A stretch of DNA of 52,718 nucleotides from a bacterium (lineage in GTDB: Bacteria; Chloroflexota; Dormibacteria; Aeolococcales; Bog-877). Below, in pieces: positions 7,253 through 16,121 of this stretch. Within the stretch, counting starts at the first letter, position 1; every line of letters begins with the position of its first letter. The stretch spans positions 1-52,718 of the forward strand of contig JAJYET010000013.1 of the NCBI GenBank assembly GCA_021785655.1, read 5' to 3'. The position numbers and the translations under genes were made by a program. Below the pieces are notes generated by a model that was not told the origin of the DNA, ran no database searches, and worked only from the letters and a program-made list of their open reading frames with translations.

Positions 7253-9004
7253 GTGGGTCCCCCCTCGAATCCCCAGCTGCGCTCCCTCTTCTGCGTCTCG
7301 GACGGCCTGGGGGCGGCGCTCCTAGACCGGTGGGGCAGATGCTGGTTCTGGAGCCCCCCCGGCTTCGACGGCCCCCTGCGCCTGGCACGGCTCCTGGACC
7401 CTCAGGGGGTGTCCGTCGCCATCCGCCCCCGCCTCAGAGGGGCCCCCGAGACCCGCTGGCTGGCACCGGGCCGGGTGTTGGTGGCGAGGTGGGGGGAGAG
7501 GGCCCGGCTCGAGGTGGCCGTGGCCGGGGGCGAGCCGGGAGGGCCCGCGGTGCGCTGGCACCTCTCCGGGGAGCCCGGTCTGGAGGCGGTGCTGGAGCTC
7601 CAGGACCCCTCGGCCGGGGACGGCTGGCGCCCGGCACCGTTCGGGGCGCTTCTGCCCTGCGGCCCCTGGCCGTCCGGCCCCGGTGGACCGCTGCGCCTCG
7701 ACATCCACCCCGCCGGCTCCGGGCCCGGATCGCCAATCCCGGTCCCCCCGGAGGGTCTCAGCGCGACCCTCCGGGTGGGCGCGGACCCGGGGCCGGTCCC
7801 GATGGACCCGGTTCCCTCCCTTCTGAACGAGGTGGCCAGCTGGCAGCGGAGGGTGCTCCCCTCGGCCCAGGGCCGGCTGGCCCCGGCGCCCGGCTGGGCC
7901 CGCGAGGCGGTGTCGACCTCCCTGGAACTGCTGCACGCCCTCCAGCATCGGGAGACGGGCCTCCTGGTGGCGTCTCCGGTGACCTCGATCCCCCAATGGC
8001 CGGGCAGTCCGCGCGCCTGGGACTACCGCTACGCCTGGCTGCGCGACAACGCCGATGCCGGGGCGGCCCTGGCCCTGGGAGGAGATGTCGAGGGAGCGCG
8101 CCACCTCGCTCGGGGGCTGGCGGAGCTGTTGCGCCAGGGAACCCAACCGGTGCGGCGCCTGAACGGCGGGCCCCTCCCTCCCGAGCGATCGCTGCCGCAC
8201 CTGCGGGGGCACCTTGGGGCGCTGGTGAGGGTGGGCAACGGGGCGGCCCGGCAGGCCCAGGTGGACACCCTCGGCGAGGTGTGCCGCTTCGCCCACCTGC
8301 TGGATGCCGCCGGCGGGTGCCCTCCCGAGCTGCTGGAGCGGATTCCCCGGCTGGCGGACGCGGCGACGGTGGGTTGGAGCCAGCCGGACCACGGCATCTG
8401 GGAGGTGCGCGGCCGGCGCCGCCACCACCTGCACAGCAAGATCCTGGCCTGGGTCGCGCTGGACCGGGCCCTGGACCTGGCCCGGCGGGGCCGGATCGAG
8501 GACTCGGGGGCCGACGGCTGGGCGGCTGCCCGCAGGGAGCTGGAGGAGGCCGTGGCCGCCCGCGGCACCGGCCCATCGGGAGAGCTGACCATGGCCTTCG
8601 GCGAGGGGTCCGCGGACTCCGCGACCCTCGCCGCCTACCTGGTCGGCTATCCCCTCCCGGAGGGGGGGCGAAAGACGGCCACCCTGGACCACGTGCTCGG
8701 CCAGCTGGGGACCTTCCCCCTGGTCGCACGCCACCGGCCGGAGCGGGACGGGATCCCCTATCCCTGCCTTCCGTTCATCTTTCCGTCCTTCTGGGCGGCG
8801 GCGGCGGAGGCGATCTGCGGTCGCCGGGAAGCGGCCGTGGCTCGCTTCCGCTCCCTGGTGCGCCTCGCGGGCCCCTCCGGGCAGCTCTCGGAGGTCGCCG
8901 ACCCGGCGACCCGGCAGATGCTCGGGAACTACCCCCAGGTCCAGAGCCTCGCGGCCCTGGTGGAGTCCGCCTTCGCCATCTGGTCAGGGTCGAGGCGGGC
9001 CTGA
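7253..9004 (+). CDS. GH15 family glucoamylase/trehalase-like glycoside hydrolase
   Basis: 583 residues with the usual two-part layout: an N-terminal beta-rich domain (about 1-200) and an (alpha/alpha)6 barrel. The barrel shows the family signatures WDYRYAWLRDN, PDHGIWEVRG with the likely acid Glu384, and LSEVADP...LGNYPQVQSL with the likely base Glu547. Family members hydrolyse alpha-glucosidic bonds of glycogen, maltodextrin or trehalose by inversion. No signal peptide is visible, so a cytoplasmic role in glycogen or trehalose turnover is likely; substrate cannot be read from the sequence. The GTG at 7253 follows a -10 box directly. The neighbours give no pathway context. Confidence 0.85.
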   Translation: MGPPSNPQLRSLFCVSDGLGAALLDRWGRCWFWSPPGFDGPLRLARLLDPQGVSVAIRPRLRGAPETRWLAPGRVLVARWGERARLEVAVAGGEPGGPAVRWHLSGEPGLEAVLELQDPSAGDGWRPAPFGALLPCGPWPSGPGGPLRLDIHPAGSGPGSPIPVPPEGLSATLRVGADPGPVPMDPVPSLLNEVASWQRRVLPSAQGRLAPAPGWAREAVSTSLELLHALQHRETGLLVASPVTSIPQWPGSPRAWDYRYAWLRDNADAGAALALGGDVEGARHLARGLAELLRQGTQPVRRLNGGPLPPERSLPHLRGHLGALVRVGNGAARQAQVDTLGEVCRFAHLLDAAGGCPPELLERIPRLADAATVGWSQPDHGIWEVRGRRRHHLHSKILAWVALDRALDLARRGRIEDSGADGWAAARRELEEAVAARGTGPSGELTMAFGEGSADSATLAAYLVGYPLPEGGRKTATLDHVLGQLGTFPLVARHRPERDGIPYPCLPFIFPSFWAAAAEAICGRREAAVARFRSLVRLAGPSGQLSEVADPATRQMLGNYPQVQSLAALVESAFAIWSGSRRA

Positions 9005-9052
9005 GCGCTCCCGTGATGGGCGCGGAATCGCCCGGGGCTCCCGCCGGGCGCT

Positions 9053-9058
9053 TAGACT
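9053..9058 (+). promoter_or_regulatory. -10 box of the tRNA-Glu gene
   Basis: TAGACT lies 18 bases before the mature 5' end of tRNA-Glu, in the 72-base gap after the GH15 stop. No clear -35 could be identified. Confidence 0.4.
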
Positions 9059-9076
9059 AGCCATCGAGCGACCGCT

Positions 9077-9153
9077 GCCCCGTTCGTCTAGTGGCCCAGG
9101 ACACCGCCCTCTCAAGGCGGAGATCAGCGGTTCGAATCCGCTACGGGGTACCA
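9077..9153 (+). tRNA. tRNA-Glu (anticodon CUC)
   Basis: A complete cloverleaf: acceptor GCCCCGT pairs with ACGGGGT (one G-U pair at the end). The anticodon arm CCGCC-CTCTCAA-GGCGG gives anticodon CTC, reading GAG, and the T-arm has GGTTCGAATCC. The discriminator is A and CCA is encoded. The preference for a CUC tRNA fits the high GC content. It sits alone between two protein genes and may be co-transcribed with the DUF3151 gene 22 bases downstream. Confidence 0.95.
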
Positions 9154-9175
9154 GCTCCCCAGAGGGCAGCAGCAG

Positions 9176-9706
9176 ATGGCCGACATTCCCCGTCCCCTCG
9201 GCGCCGTGCCGGTGGCCGCCCACGGGCACCAGATCGCGGCCGGCCGTCGCACCGTGCTGCCCCCGGAGAGCCCGGAGGCGGAACGGGAGCTGGCGCTGGC
9301 CCTGGGCGGAGGTCCTCCCGGGAGCTGCCCCGAGCTGAAGGCCGTCTGCGCCCGGCACCCTGACTTCCTGGACGGGTGGGCGCGATTGGGCCAGGCTGAG
9401 TACCTCGGCGGGGACCCGGTCCTGGGGTACGCCTGCGCCCGCGTCGGATATCACCGGGGACTGGACCGGCTCCGCCGCCACGGATGGGGCGGAAGCGGCG
9501 AGGTGAGGTGGGAGGACCAGACCAACCGTGGCTTCCTCCGCTGCCTCCACCTGCTGATGGTGTGCGCCGCCACCCTGGGGGAGACGGACGAGCGGGACCG
9601 GTGCCGTTCCTTCCTCCAGGACCTGGACCCCCTGGACGGGCTTCGGGTGGGGCGGGCGCCCGAGCTCACCCAAGGGCAGCTGCTGCCCGCCGACCTCCTT
9701 CCCTGA
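9176..9706 (+). CDS. DUF3151 family protein
   Basis: 176 residues, soluble and predicted helical. The central part (about 55-150) matches the DUF3151 pattern, including HPDFLDGWARLGQAE, YACARVGYHRGLDRLRRHGW, NRGFLRCLHLL and an ETDERDRCRSFL segment. Members are found chiefly in Actinomycetota and look like short TPR-type helical proteins; no biochemical function is established. It starts 22 bases after tRNA-Glu, so its transcript may be released by tRNA processing; there is no convincing separate promoter. The family's distribution is one reason for placing this genome near Actinomycetota. Confidence 0.8.
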   Translation: MADIPRPLGAVPVAAHGHQIAAGRRTVLPPESPEAERELALALGGGPPGSCPELKAVCARHPDFLDGWARLGQAEYLGGDPVLGYACARVGYHRGLDRLRRHGWGGSGEVRWEDQTNRGFLRCLHLLMVCAATLGETDERDRCRSFLQDLDPLDGLRVGRAPELTQGQLLPADLLP

Positions 9707-9722
9707 CGGGACCGAGCTCCAG

Positions 9723-10865
9723 GTGCCCCCAGCCTCTGGTCCAGAACCAGATCTGTCCCCCCTCTGGTCCCGGCTGCGAGAGGGGCAGGTCTGGATCCTG
9801 GCGCGGGCGCGCCCCGGGCTGGGGCGGCTGACCGAGGCGCTGGCCCTCATGGGGTTGCTGGAGTCCGCCGGGGCCGAGCTCCGCCTCCTCACCTCCCCCG
9901 AGGCAGCTCCCCTCGCCCGCCGGATGTTCCGGGGCCCGGTCTCCGAGTTCACCCTGGCGGGCGGACCGGACCCGCAGCAGGCGGTGATCGACTCCCGCGA
10001 CCTCCAGCGGCTCCTCTCCTCGCTGAGCCGCGCCCGGCCGGCCGCCCTGGTGGTGCACGGCTACCCCCTGCTCCTCCCACTCCTGCGCCGGGCGTTCAGC
10101 GGCCGGCTGGTGGCGATGGCCAACCTCCACGACCTGAGCAGCCCCGGGCACTCGGCCGGGGCCCGACTTCTGGCCTCCCAGCTGCACGCCGCGGCCGACC
10201 TGGTTCTGGTGGGCGAGCTCCGCCGCGGCGTGAGGCTGGAGCGACTCGGCCCCACCCCGGTGCTCCGGCTGCCGACGCTGGTGCGGCCCGAGCTGCTCTC
10301 GGCCCCAGCCACCTCGGCCGGACCGCCGGTGGCGGTGCTCGGAGGGGGAAGCCGCGGCGACCGCGGGCTTTCGGAGTCCAACCGCCGGATCCTCGACCGG
10401 CTGGAGGCCGCAGTGGGCGCGGGAGAGCTCCAGAGCTGCCGGGTGTTCCCTGGGGAGGAGGTGGATCCCCGGCGGCACCCCCATCTGCGACCAGGCATGG
10501 ACCGCGCCGGGTACGCCCGCCACCTGCTGGCCGCCGAACTCGCCGTGGCCCGCGCAGGGCGCAGCTCGATGGCCGAGCTCCTGGCCCTGGGTCGGCGGGC
10601 GGTGGTGATCCCCGCACGCTCGGACACCCTGAGGGGATTGGAGCAGCTCGCCAACGCCACGCGGGCCGCGGCGCTGTCGCCGGCCATCCGAGTTCTCGAG
10701 CTCCGTGAGCTGGGTCGCCTGGGGTCGGCCCTGGAGGAGGTTCGGCGCGCCCAGCCGCGGAGCTGGAGTCCCGGGAACGACTACGTCCTGGAGCGGCTCA
10801 CCGCGAGCGCCCTCAGCGCGGCTCGGGCAGCGGCACCCGGCCGCCGCGCGGGGGCTCGCCCTTGA
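9723..10865 (+). CDS. MurG/GT28-like glycosyltransferase, function unknown
   Basis: 380 residues with no signal peptide or membrane span. The layout suggests a GT-B fold: an N-terminal half with VWILARARPGLGRLTEAL, and a C-terminal half with VAVLGGGSRGD and ELAVARAGRSSMAELLALG. The last segment resembles the nucleotide-sugar binding region of MurG-type enzymes. The C-terminal match is better than the N-terminal, so the acceptor is unknown. The GTG start lies 17 bases after DUF3151, implying co-transcription. Its 3' end overlaps the convergent DHH gene by 53 bases. Confidence 0.6.
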   Translation: MPPASGPEPDLSPLWSRLREGQVWILARARPGLGRLTEALALMGLLESAGAELRLLTSPEAAPLARRMFRGPVSEFTLAGGPDPQQAVIDSRDLQRLLSSLSRARPAALVVHGYPLLLPLLRRAFSGRLVAMANLHDLSSPGHSAGARLLASQLHAAADLVLVGELRRGVRLERLGPTPVLRLPTLVRPELLSAPATSAGPPVAVLGGGSRGDRGLSESNRRILDRLEAAVGAGELQSCRVFPGEEVDPRRHPHLRPGMDRAGYARHLLAAELAVARAGRSSMAELLALGRRAVVIPARSDTLRGLEQLANATRAAALSPAIRVLELRELGRLGSALEEVRRAQPRSWSPGNDYVLERLTASALSAARAAAPGRRAGARP

Positions 10866-11655
10866 ATCCGGCGGCAGTTCGGTGACCCCCACCACCGTAG
10901 CGGGCGGCGATCTCGCTCACGTCCATGCCCTCTGGGGTCGAGCGCAGCGACCAGCGAGCCACCTCGCCGGCACCCTGCCACCAGACCGCGGCGAACGGCT
11001 GCCCCTGGGCCAGCCGGTCCCCCAGTTCGCTCTGCAGCACCGGGCTGTTCACCGCCGGGACCTTCACCCCCGCGATCTCCACCGGGCTGGCGTGGGCCGC
11101 CACCCGCTCCACGGTGCGTCGCTGGTAGGCCAGAAGGGCCCGACCTTCGGCCCGCAGCTGCCCCACGTCCAGTTGATCCCAGGTCTGGAAGTCGAAGTCC
11201 CGGGACCTGAGGGCGGCTGAGACCTCCTCGGACTCGGGCAGCTCGTTGCGCCAGAGGTCCCGGTCCTGAACGTAGCGCAGCAGCTCGGGGGCGGGCGCCT
11301 GGTGGAAGTGGTCCCAGGCCATCATGGCGCCGCTGCGCTGCATGTCGAAGTGGCAGAAGGGTAGGTCCCCGAGCTCGGACTGGGCGGAGACGTGGTGGTC
11401 CAGGACGATCAGCTCCGCCGCCCGACCCGCCAGGCCGATGGTCGTCTCGCGGTCGTAGGCGAAGTCACAGATCAGGACTCGCCGCCCGTCCACCGCCGGC
11501 GGCGCCTCCCCGTGGCTCACCCCGCGGTAGTCCGCGCCCTCTCCCAGCGCCTTCCAGGCGGCAAAGGCCGCGCCGAAGCCGTCCGGGCAGTCACCGTGGT
11601 AGATGACAAGGGGCCTTCCCGGCGCCCGGGCGAGCGAGGATGGGGAGAGCGTCAC
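10813..11655 (-). CDS. DHH family phosphoesterase
   Basis: 280 residues with the DHH metal-binding motifs in order: YHGDCPDGFGAA (motif I), CDFAYD (II), LDHHVSA (III), and the DHHA1-type C-terminal GGGGHRTAAGF. The family hydrolyses phosphodiester or phosphomonoester bonds in small nucleotides (pAp, linear or cyclic dinucleotides) or short oligonucleotides. Being short and lacking membrane, PAS or CBS segments, it resembles the soluble NrnA-like group rather than GdpP. If c-di-AMP signalling operates here, pApA is a plausible substrate, but that is inference. The GTG start lies four bases after the CHAP gene's stop, so the two form a unit. Confidence 0.8.
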   Translation of the reverse strand: MTLSPSSLARAPGRPLVIYHGDCPDGFGAAFAAWKALGEGADYRGVSHGEAPPAVDGRRVLICDFAYDRETTIGLAGRAAELIVLDHHVSAQSELGDLPFCHFDMQRSGAMMAWDHFHQAPAPELLRYVQDRDLWRNELPESEEVSAALRSRDFDFQTWDQLDVGQLRAEGRALLAYQRRTVERVAAHASPVEIAGVKVPAVNSPVLQSELGDRLAQGQPFAAVWWQGAGEVARWSLRSTPEGMDVSEIAARYGGGGHRTAAGFKGEPPRGGRVPLPEPR

Positions 11656-11658
11656 CAG

Positions 11659-12807
11659 CTAACCGTAGATGAAACCTTCGACCCCCTGCAGGGTGTAGAT
11701 CTCGCGCTGGTCCGCCAGCCCGTACCCGTAGAAGTTGTCCTCCTCGACGATGAAGGTCGTGGGGCCCAGGACCGCCACCACCCAGGCGACGTGCCCGTAG
11801 TTGTAGTCGTAGATCCCCCCGGGGTCGAAGACCACCATGGAGCCCACCCGGGGGGTGGAGCCCACCTGGTACGGGGTCCCCATGGAGTAGTCCTCCTGGA
11901 CCCACTGGTCGGCGTTGCCCCTGGGCTGCCAGGGGACGTTGGTCTGCCCGGCCACGAACCAGGTGCACTGACCCCAGGGGTAACCGTCGGGGTAGGCCGG
12001 CGCCGGGGCCGTGAAGGTCTTGAGGATGGTTCCCTCCTCGGCGCTGGCCGGGCCGCCATAGGAGTTGATCGCCGCCTCCTCGGCCTGGAGTGTCTGGATC
12101 TGGGCGGCGATCTGCTGGATCCGGCTGGCGATCTGCCCGGCCTGCCCGGTGAGCGAGCTGGCCTGGCTCTGGAAGCTGAGTTCCTGGGCCTGGAGCTGGT
12201 TGGAGGCCGCCTGGAAGGAGGCCACCAGGGCGGTGACCTTCTGCTGCTGCGCCTGCTGACCCGCCTGGAGGGTCCGGAGCTGGGCCTCCTCGCTGGTGAG
12301 CTCCTGGGTGAGGGAGCTGAACTGCTGACCCACGGTCTGGAGCTGCAGCGTGGTGTCGAAGAACTGGGTCACTCCCGAGCTGTCGGCGATGGCCGTCGAG
12401 AGGTTGTTGGCATTGCCGTGCTGGTACATCTCCCGCACCAGCTGGGCCAGCTGGCCGCGGTCCAGGACGACCTGGGCCTGGGTCCGCCCGATCCGGTCGT
12501 TGGTCTGGGCCAGGGCGGCGTTGGCCTGGGCCAGCTCCGCCTGCCCCTGGGCCAGCCTGGCCTGGGCCGAGGCCACCTGCTGCTGGGTGGACGCGGCCTG
12601 TTGAGCTGCCGAGGAGGCCTGTCCCTGGATGCCGGCCAGCTGGCTTCGGAGGGCGCTCTCCTGGGCCTGGAGCTGAGCGATCTGGGCCCCCAGGTTGCTG
12701 GCCCCCGCGGGCCTGGCCACCAGAGCCGCCGCACCCAGCACCAGCGTGCCGAACAGACCCAGTTGGGCGGTCAGGCGCAGCAGCCGCGATTTCAGTGGTC
12801 GAGACAT
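11659..12807 (-). CDS. Secreted coiled-coil CHAP-domain peptidoglycan hydrolase
   Basis: 382 residues: an N-terminal signal/anchor (about 8-35), a long Gln/Ala-rich coiled coil (about 40-270) like the regulatory domain of PcsB-type hydrolases, and a C-terminal CHAP domain (about 275-382). The catalytic Cys is in YPWGQCTWFVAG and the His in YNYGHVAWVV. CHAP enzymes cut the stem peptide or cross-bridge as amidases or endopeptidases; coiled-coil members are usually switched on by an FtsEX-type complex, which is not in this window. ATG at 12807 is chosen; a TTG six codons upstream is possible. The DHH gene follows directly. Two further CHAP genes lie at 31702 and 36910. Confidence 0.85.
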   Translation of the reverse strand: MSRPLKSRLLRLTAQLGLFGTLVLGAAALVARPAGASNLGAQIAQLQAQESALRSQLAGIQGQASSAAQQAASTQQQVASAQARLAQGQAELAQANAALAQTNDRIGRTQAQVVLDRGQLAQLVREMYQHGNANNLSTAIADSSGVTQFFDTTLQLQTVGQQFSSLTQELTSEEAQLRTLQAGQQAQQQKVTALVASFQAASNQLQAQELSFQSQASSLTGQAGQIASRIQQIAAQIQTLQAEEAAINSYGGPASAEEGTILKTFTAPAPAYPDGYPWGQCTWFVAGQTNVPWQPRGNADQWVQEDYSMGTPYQVGSTPRVGSMVVFDPGGIYDYNYGHVAWVVAVLGPTTFIVEEDNFYGYGLADQREIYTLQGVEGFIYG

Positions 12808-12816
12808 GGGCAGGGA

Positions 12817-12846
12817 CGAGAGCAAGTTTGTCTCGCCGCGATCCTA
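12817..12846 (-). promoter_or_regulatory. Promoter and small leader hairpin of the CHAP gene
   Basis: TAGGAT (12841-12846, minus strand) is a good -10 and would give a leader of about 25 bases before the ATG at 12807. The leader holds an inverted repeat, CGAGA/TCTCG (12817-12821 and 12831-12835), around a nine-base loop. The hairpin is weak; a regulatory role is only a possibility. Confidence 0.35.
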
Positions 12847-12936
12847 ACAGCCATCGCGTCCGGCCGCAAGAGCGGTGACGGGGCGGCGACGGCATCCCGG
12901 GAAGAAGTCAGCTCCTGTCACCCGGGACGCCGGGAT

Positions 12937-13341
12937 TCAGCGAAGTCCCTCGTCGGCCCCGGTGGGCGCCGGCAGCCCGAGGAGGTCGGAGGCCGGCCGG
13001 GCGGCGGAGCGGGGACCGCTGCGGGCCACCGGCCGGAGCCAGGGCGGCGCCGTCCTGCCTCTCCGCGGAGTCGGGGGCGCCGCCATCCACCTGGTGCTGA
13101 CGACGCGCAGCTTCCATCTGCCCGGCCAGCGCCTGGTGACCCACATCTCGGTGCGCTCGACCTGGGAGGCCGGCGCTCCCCGAGGCGGGCCGGAGTCCAC
13201 CCGGGGGCGGGAGAGCCACCAGACGGCGAGCCGGGCCAGCAGCGGGAGCGCGGCCACCAGGACGGCCCCGGCGGCCCGGGGACGCGCCCTCCGGCTCTCC
13301 ACCAGCTCGGCCCGGATCGGCGGTTGGGCGGTTGGCTCCAC
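12937..13341 (-). CDS. Small single-span membrane protein, unknown
   Basis: 134 residues if the GTG at 13341 is used. One membrane segment lies near residues 20-36 (LVAALPLLARLAVWWLSR), followed by an Arg/Pro-rich tail of about 95 residues with basic, low-complexity composition. No family is recognised. It is divergent from the membrane gene at 13391, with 49 bases between starts, and lies 129 bases before the CHAP promoter. The opposite strand is open across this region too, so coding status is uncertain. Confidence 0.4.
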   Translation of the reverse strand: MEPTAQPPIRAELVESRRARPRAAGAVLVAALPLLARLAVWWLSRPRVDSGPPRGAPASQVERTEMWVTRRWPGRWKLRVVSTRWMAAPPTPRRGRTAPPWLRPVARSGPRSAARPASDLLGLPAPTGADEGLR

Positions 13342-13377
13342 CCCGGCGACGATAGCAGCGCCGCGGCCTTCTTCGTG

Positions 13378-13383
13378 TAGGCT
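13378..13383 (+). promoter_or_regulatory. -10 box for a leaderless membrane-protein operon
   Basis: TAGGCT ends seven bases before the ATG at 13391, with no Shine-Dalgarno sequence between. It would drive the run of genes from 13391 to 18376. Confidence 0.5.
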
Positions 13384-13390
13384 GCAGGCG

Positions 13391-14329
13391 ATGCAGTCCG
13401 CCCCGCCCGAGGTCCGGCTGCGGCCCCTGCGGGTCACCGAGCTGCTGGACACCGTCTTCACCCTCTACCGGCGTAACTTCCTCCTCTTCCTGGCGGTGAT
13501 CGCGGTGGTGCAGGTGCCCTACCAGGTGGTGAGCTTCCTGCTGGCCCTGTTCGCCAGCCCGGCGGGCGCGCCCAGGCTCACCGCCGGGCAGCGGCTCACC
13601 TCGGCTCAGCTGCACAGCGAGATCCACTTCCTTATCGGGACCGGGGTGGTCCTGGTGGTGCTGCTGGCGCTGACCGCCGCGGTGGTGGTGCCGCTCCAGA
13701 CCGCCGCCTTCACCAAGGCGGTGGCCGATCGTTTCCTGGGGCGGGTGGCCAGCCCCACCGCCTGCTACCGCTTCGCGGTGCGGCGCTGGGCGCAGCTGGT
13801 CCTGCTCGGGCTGATCATCCTGGGGCTGGTGCTGGGAGCCGTGGTCGTGCTCGCCCTGGTGGTCGCGGTCCTCGCCGCGGTCCTGAAGGCGGTCGGGGTG
13901 CTCCTGTCGGTGCTGGTCGGGCTGGCGGCCCTGGTGGCCGGGCTCATCGCCTACGCCCGCCTCTCGATCGCCACCCCGGCGCTGGTGCTGGAGGCGCTGT
14001 CCCCCGGGGCGGCGATCAGGCGCAGCTGGGAGCTCACCTCCCAACATGTGGGCCGGGCGTTCGGGGTGATCCTGTCCCTGGTCATCGTCGAGGCGCTCAT
14101 CGGGATCGTGCTGGGGACCCTGGTCGGGGCGCTCTCGGCCCCGCTTGGGGTCACCTCCCCGCTGGGGCTGGCGGTCCGGGAAGTGGGCCAGCTGGTGGTG
14201 TCGCTGCTGGAGGCGCCCATCCTCGCCACCGGACTCACCCTCTTCTACTTCGACCTCCGGGTGCGCAAGGAGGCCTTCGACCTCGAGCTCTTGGCCCGCC
14301 AGGTGCTGGAGGACGGTCCGGAGGGATGA
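13391..14329 (+). CDS. Polytopic membrane protein, first gene of the MoxR operon
   Basis: 312 residues with an N-terminal PLRVTELLDTVFTLYRRNFLLF segment, then about six hydrophobic spans. It contains the A(R/Q)xSxATPALVLE...GAxxRSWELT pattern of GlpF-loop-like DUF membrane proteins related to the membrane domain of glycerophosphoryl diester phosphodiesterases. The molecular role is unknown. Such proteins commonly lead operons with DUF4129, DUF4350, MoxR and DUF58 genes in Actinomycetota and relatives, as here. It appears to be translated from a leaderless message; the next gene starts 37 bases after its stop. Confidence 0.7.
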   Translation: MQSAPPEVRLRPLRVTELLDTVFTLYRRNFLLFLAVIAVVQVPYQVVSFLLALFASPAGAPRLTAGQRLTSAQLHSEIHFLIGTGVVLVVLLALTAAVVVPLQTAAFTKAVADRFLGRVASPTACYRFAVRRWAQLVLLGLIILGLVLGAVVVLALVVAVLAAVLKAVGVLLSVLVGLAALVAGLIAYARLSIATPALVLEALSPGAAIRRSWELTSQHVGRAFGVILSLVIVEALIGIVLGTLVGALSAPLGVTSPLGLAVREVGQLVVSLLEAPILATGLTLFYFDLRVRKEAFDLELLARQVLEDGPEG

Positions 14330-14366
14330 GCGCGGGGCGGCGCCGAGTGGGCCTGCGGTGAGTCCC

Positions 14367-14993
14367 ATGGCTCGGATCCCCGGCCAGCCGTCCCCGGTCG
14401 AGGTGCAGACCCAGCTGGCCCGGCTGTACCGGGAGCCCCAGCTCAGCGGGCTCTCCACCCATCAGCCCGGTCGCAGCTCCCTCCTCGGCCAGCTGGGCCA
14501 GGCGCTTCTCCATCTCCTGGGTGCGCTCTTCCGGGCCGGGGGCCCCCATCTCTGGATCGCTCTCGGCTCCCTCCTGCTGGCCGCCCTGGCGGTGGTCACC
14601 CTCCTGGTCCTGCGCCGGCCGCGGGGGCAGCTGGCGCCCCTTGGCAGCCCGTCGGCTCGGCTGCCCGAGAACTCCGCTCTGGGCCCCTCCCCGGAGACCC
14701 TCTTCCAGCTCAGCGACCAGCTGGCCCGGGAGGGCAGGGGCCGAGAGGCGGTCCGGGCCGCGTTCCAGGGGGTGGTGGCGGCGGGGACCGCGTCGGCCGC
14801 CCTCCATTTCGAGCCCAGCTGGACCAACTCCGAGCTGCTCCGAGCCGTGGCCACCGTCTCCGGGCTCCAGGAGAGCCTGCGACCTCTCATCTCGGACTTC
14901 GATCGAGTGGTGTACGGGGGCCAGCCGGTCGACCCCGCGGGCTGCCGCGAGTTCACCCGGTCCTGCCGGCGGACGGCTCGGATGCTGGCGTGA
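14367..14993 (+). CDS. DUF4129-like membrane protein
   Basis: 208 residues. An N-terminal amphipathic region (VQTQLARLYREPQ) leads to one strong membrane segment (about 55-75), then a helical cytoplasmic domain with LAREGRGREAVRAAFQGVVAA and WTNSELLRAV, matching the DUF4129 pattern (AR...AL...P..T..El). Such proteins accompany MoxR/DUF58 operons and are of unknown function. ATG at 14367 has GGTGAG four bases upstream; GTG at 14358 is possible. Its stop overlaps the next gene's start as GTGA. Confidence 0.65.
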   Translation: MARIPGQPSPVEVQTQLARLYREPQLSGLSTHQPGRSSLLGQLGQALLHLLGALFRAGGPHLWIALGSLLLAALAVVTLLVLRRPRGQLAPLGSPSARLPENSALGPSPETLFQLSDQLAREGRGREAVRAAFQGVVAAGTASAALHFEPSWTNSELLRAVATVSGLQESLRPLISDFDRVVYGGQPVDPAGCREFTRSCRRTARMLA

Positions 14994-16120
14994 CCCGGAT
15001 GCCGCTCCGCCCCTACCTGGCGATCCTGGCCCTGGTGGTGGTGGGGGCGGTGGCCGCCATCGCCCTGGCACCGGCGCCCGCCCCCGACAACGCCAATCCC
15101 AGCAGCTGGTCCACCGGGACCGGGGGGAGCTGGGCGCTCTACCACCTCTCCATCGGCCTGGGCACCCGGCCGGAGCGGCTCACCGGCTCCGGCCTCCCCG
15201 CGGCGCTGGCGGCGGGGGCGACCCTGGTCGAGTACCAACCCACCGTGACCTTCTCCGGCCCGGCCGCGCGGGCCATCCTGGCCTTCGTCCGCTCCGGAGG
15301 GAGGCTGGTCCTGGCGGGGGGCGCGACAAACGTGGTGCGCCCGCTGCTCTCCCGGCTGGGACTTGCGGCCACCGGCCATCTGCCGGCGCGGGCCTTGAGG
15401 GAGCGACTTCCCCTTGGGGGAACCGCCCCTCTGCTGGTCGAGGTGGGTGCCGGGCCGGGCTACGTCGCCTCGACTTCGGCCCCACTTCCACTCCTGGGCG
15501 GCGAGTTGCACCCCGCGGCCGAGGTGGTCCCCGTCGGGAGGGGAGAGGCGATCGTGCTGAACTCGGCGTACCCGCTCTCCAACCTTGGTCTGAGGGTGGC
15601 CCAGGACGGCCTCTTCGCGGCGAGGGCCCTGGGCCTCGCCCCTGGTCGGACGGTGCTCTTCGACGAGATCCACCACGGCTACCAGTTGGGGGACGGCATC
15701 GCCGCCCTCCTCTGGGGCACCACCCTGGGCGTCTCCGCCCTGGTGCTGGCCGCCCTCTGCCTCCTGTTCCTGGCGTCCGCGGGGCGGCGGCTGGGCCGCC
15801 CGCTGCCCGCAGCCCAGCTCCTGGCCCGCCGCGGGACCGAGGACCATCTGGAGGCGGTGGCCAACCTGTACTCTCGGACCGGGGATCGCCGGACGATCGC
15901 AGAGCGCTTCCGGTCGGAGCTCGCGGCCGGGATGGCCGGCCGTCCCGTCCCCACGGAAGGCCCAGCGGCGGACGGCCGGGGACCCGCCCGGGAGCTGCTG
16001 AAGGCGCTGGAGAGGGCCTCCCAGGAGGGGACGGACGGCCCCACACTGGTGGCGCTGGCGGAGAGGGCCACGCGGGCAGCCCTGGACCTAGACGGGACAG
16101 CCCGGGTGGGAGGTAGGTGA
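14990..16120 (+). CDS. DUF4350 membrane protein
   Basis: 376 residues: an N-terminal membrane segment (about 8-28), an extracytoplasmic domain of about 200 residues with the DUF4350 features NPSSWSTGTGGSWALYHL, a FVRSGGRLVLAG segment and FDEIHHGYQ, a second membrane segment near 245-265, and a cytoplasmic helical tail. The external part looks like the class-I glutamine-amidotransferase-like fold seen in DUF4350. The role is unknown; the association with MoxR and DUF58 suggests envelope or complex maturation. It is coupled to the previous gene by a GTGA overlap and to moxR by a one-base gap. Confidence 0.75.
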   Translation: MTRMPLRPYLAILALVVVGAVAAIALAPAPAPDNANPSSWSTGTGGSWALYHLSIGLGTRPERLTGSGLPAALAAGATLVEYQPTVTFSGPAARAILAFVRSGGRLVLAGGATNVVRPLLSRLGLAATGHLPARALRERLPLGGTAPLLVEVGAGPGYVASTSAPLPLLGGELHPAAEVVPVGRGEAIVLNSAYPLSNLGLRVAQDGLFAARALGLAPGRTVLFDEIHHGYQLGDGIAALLWGTTLGVSALVLAALCLLFLASAGRRLGRPLPAAQLLARRGTEDHLEAVANLYSRTGDRRTIAERFRSELAAGMAGRPVPTEGPAADGRGPARELLKALERASQEGTDGPTLVALAERATRAALDLDGTARVGGR

Positions 16121-16121
16121 G

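Noticed and set aside
11392-13380. Long plus-strand open frame opposite the DHH and CHAP genes
   Set aside because: Repetitive Leu/Gly/Asp translation without family features; the minus strand has clear DHH and CHAP motifs.
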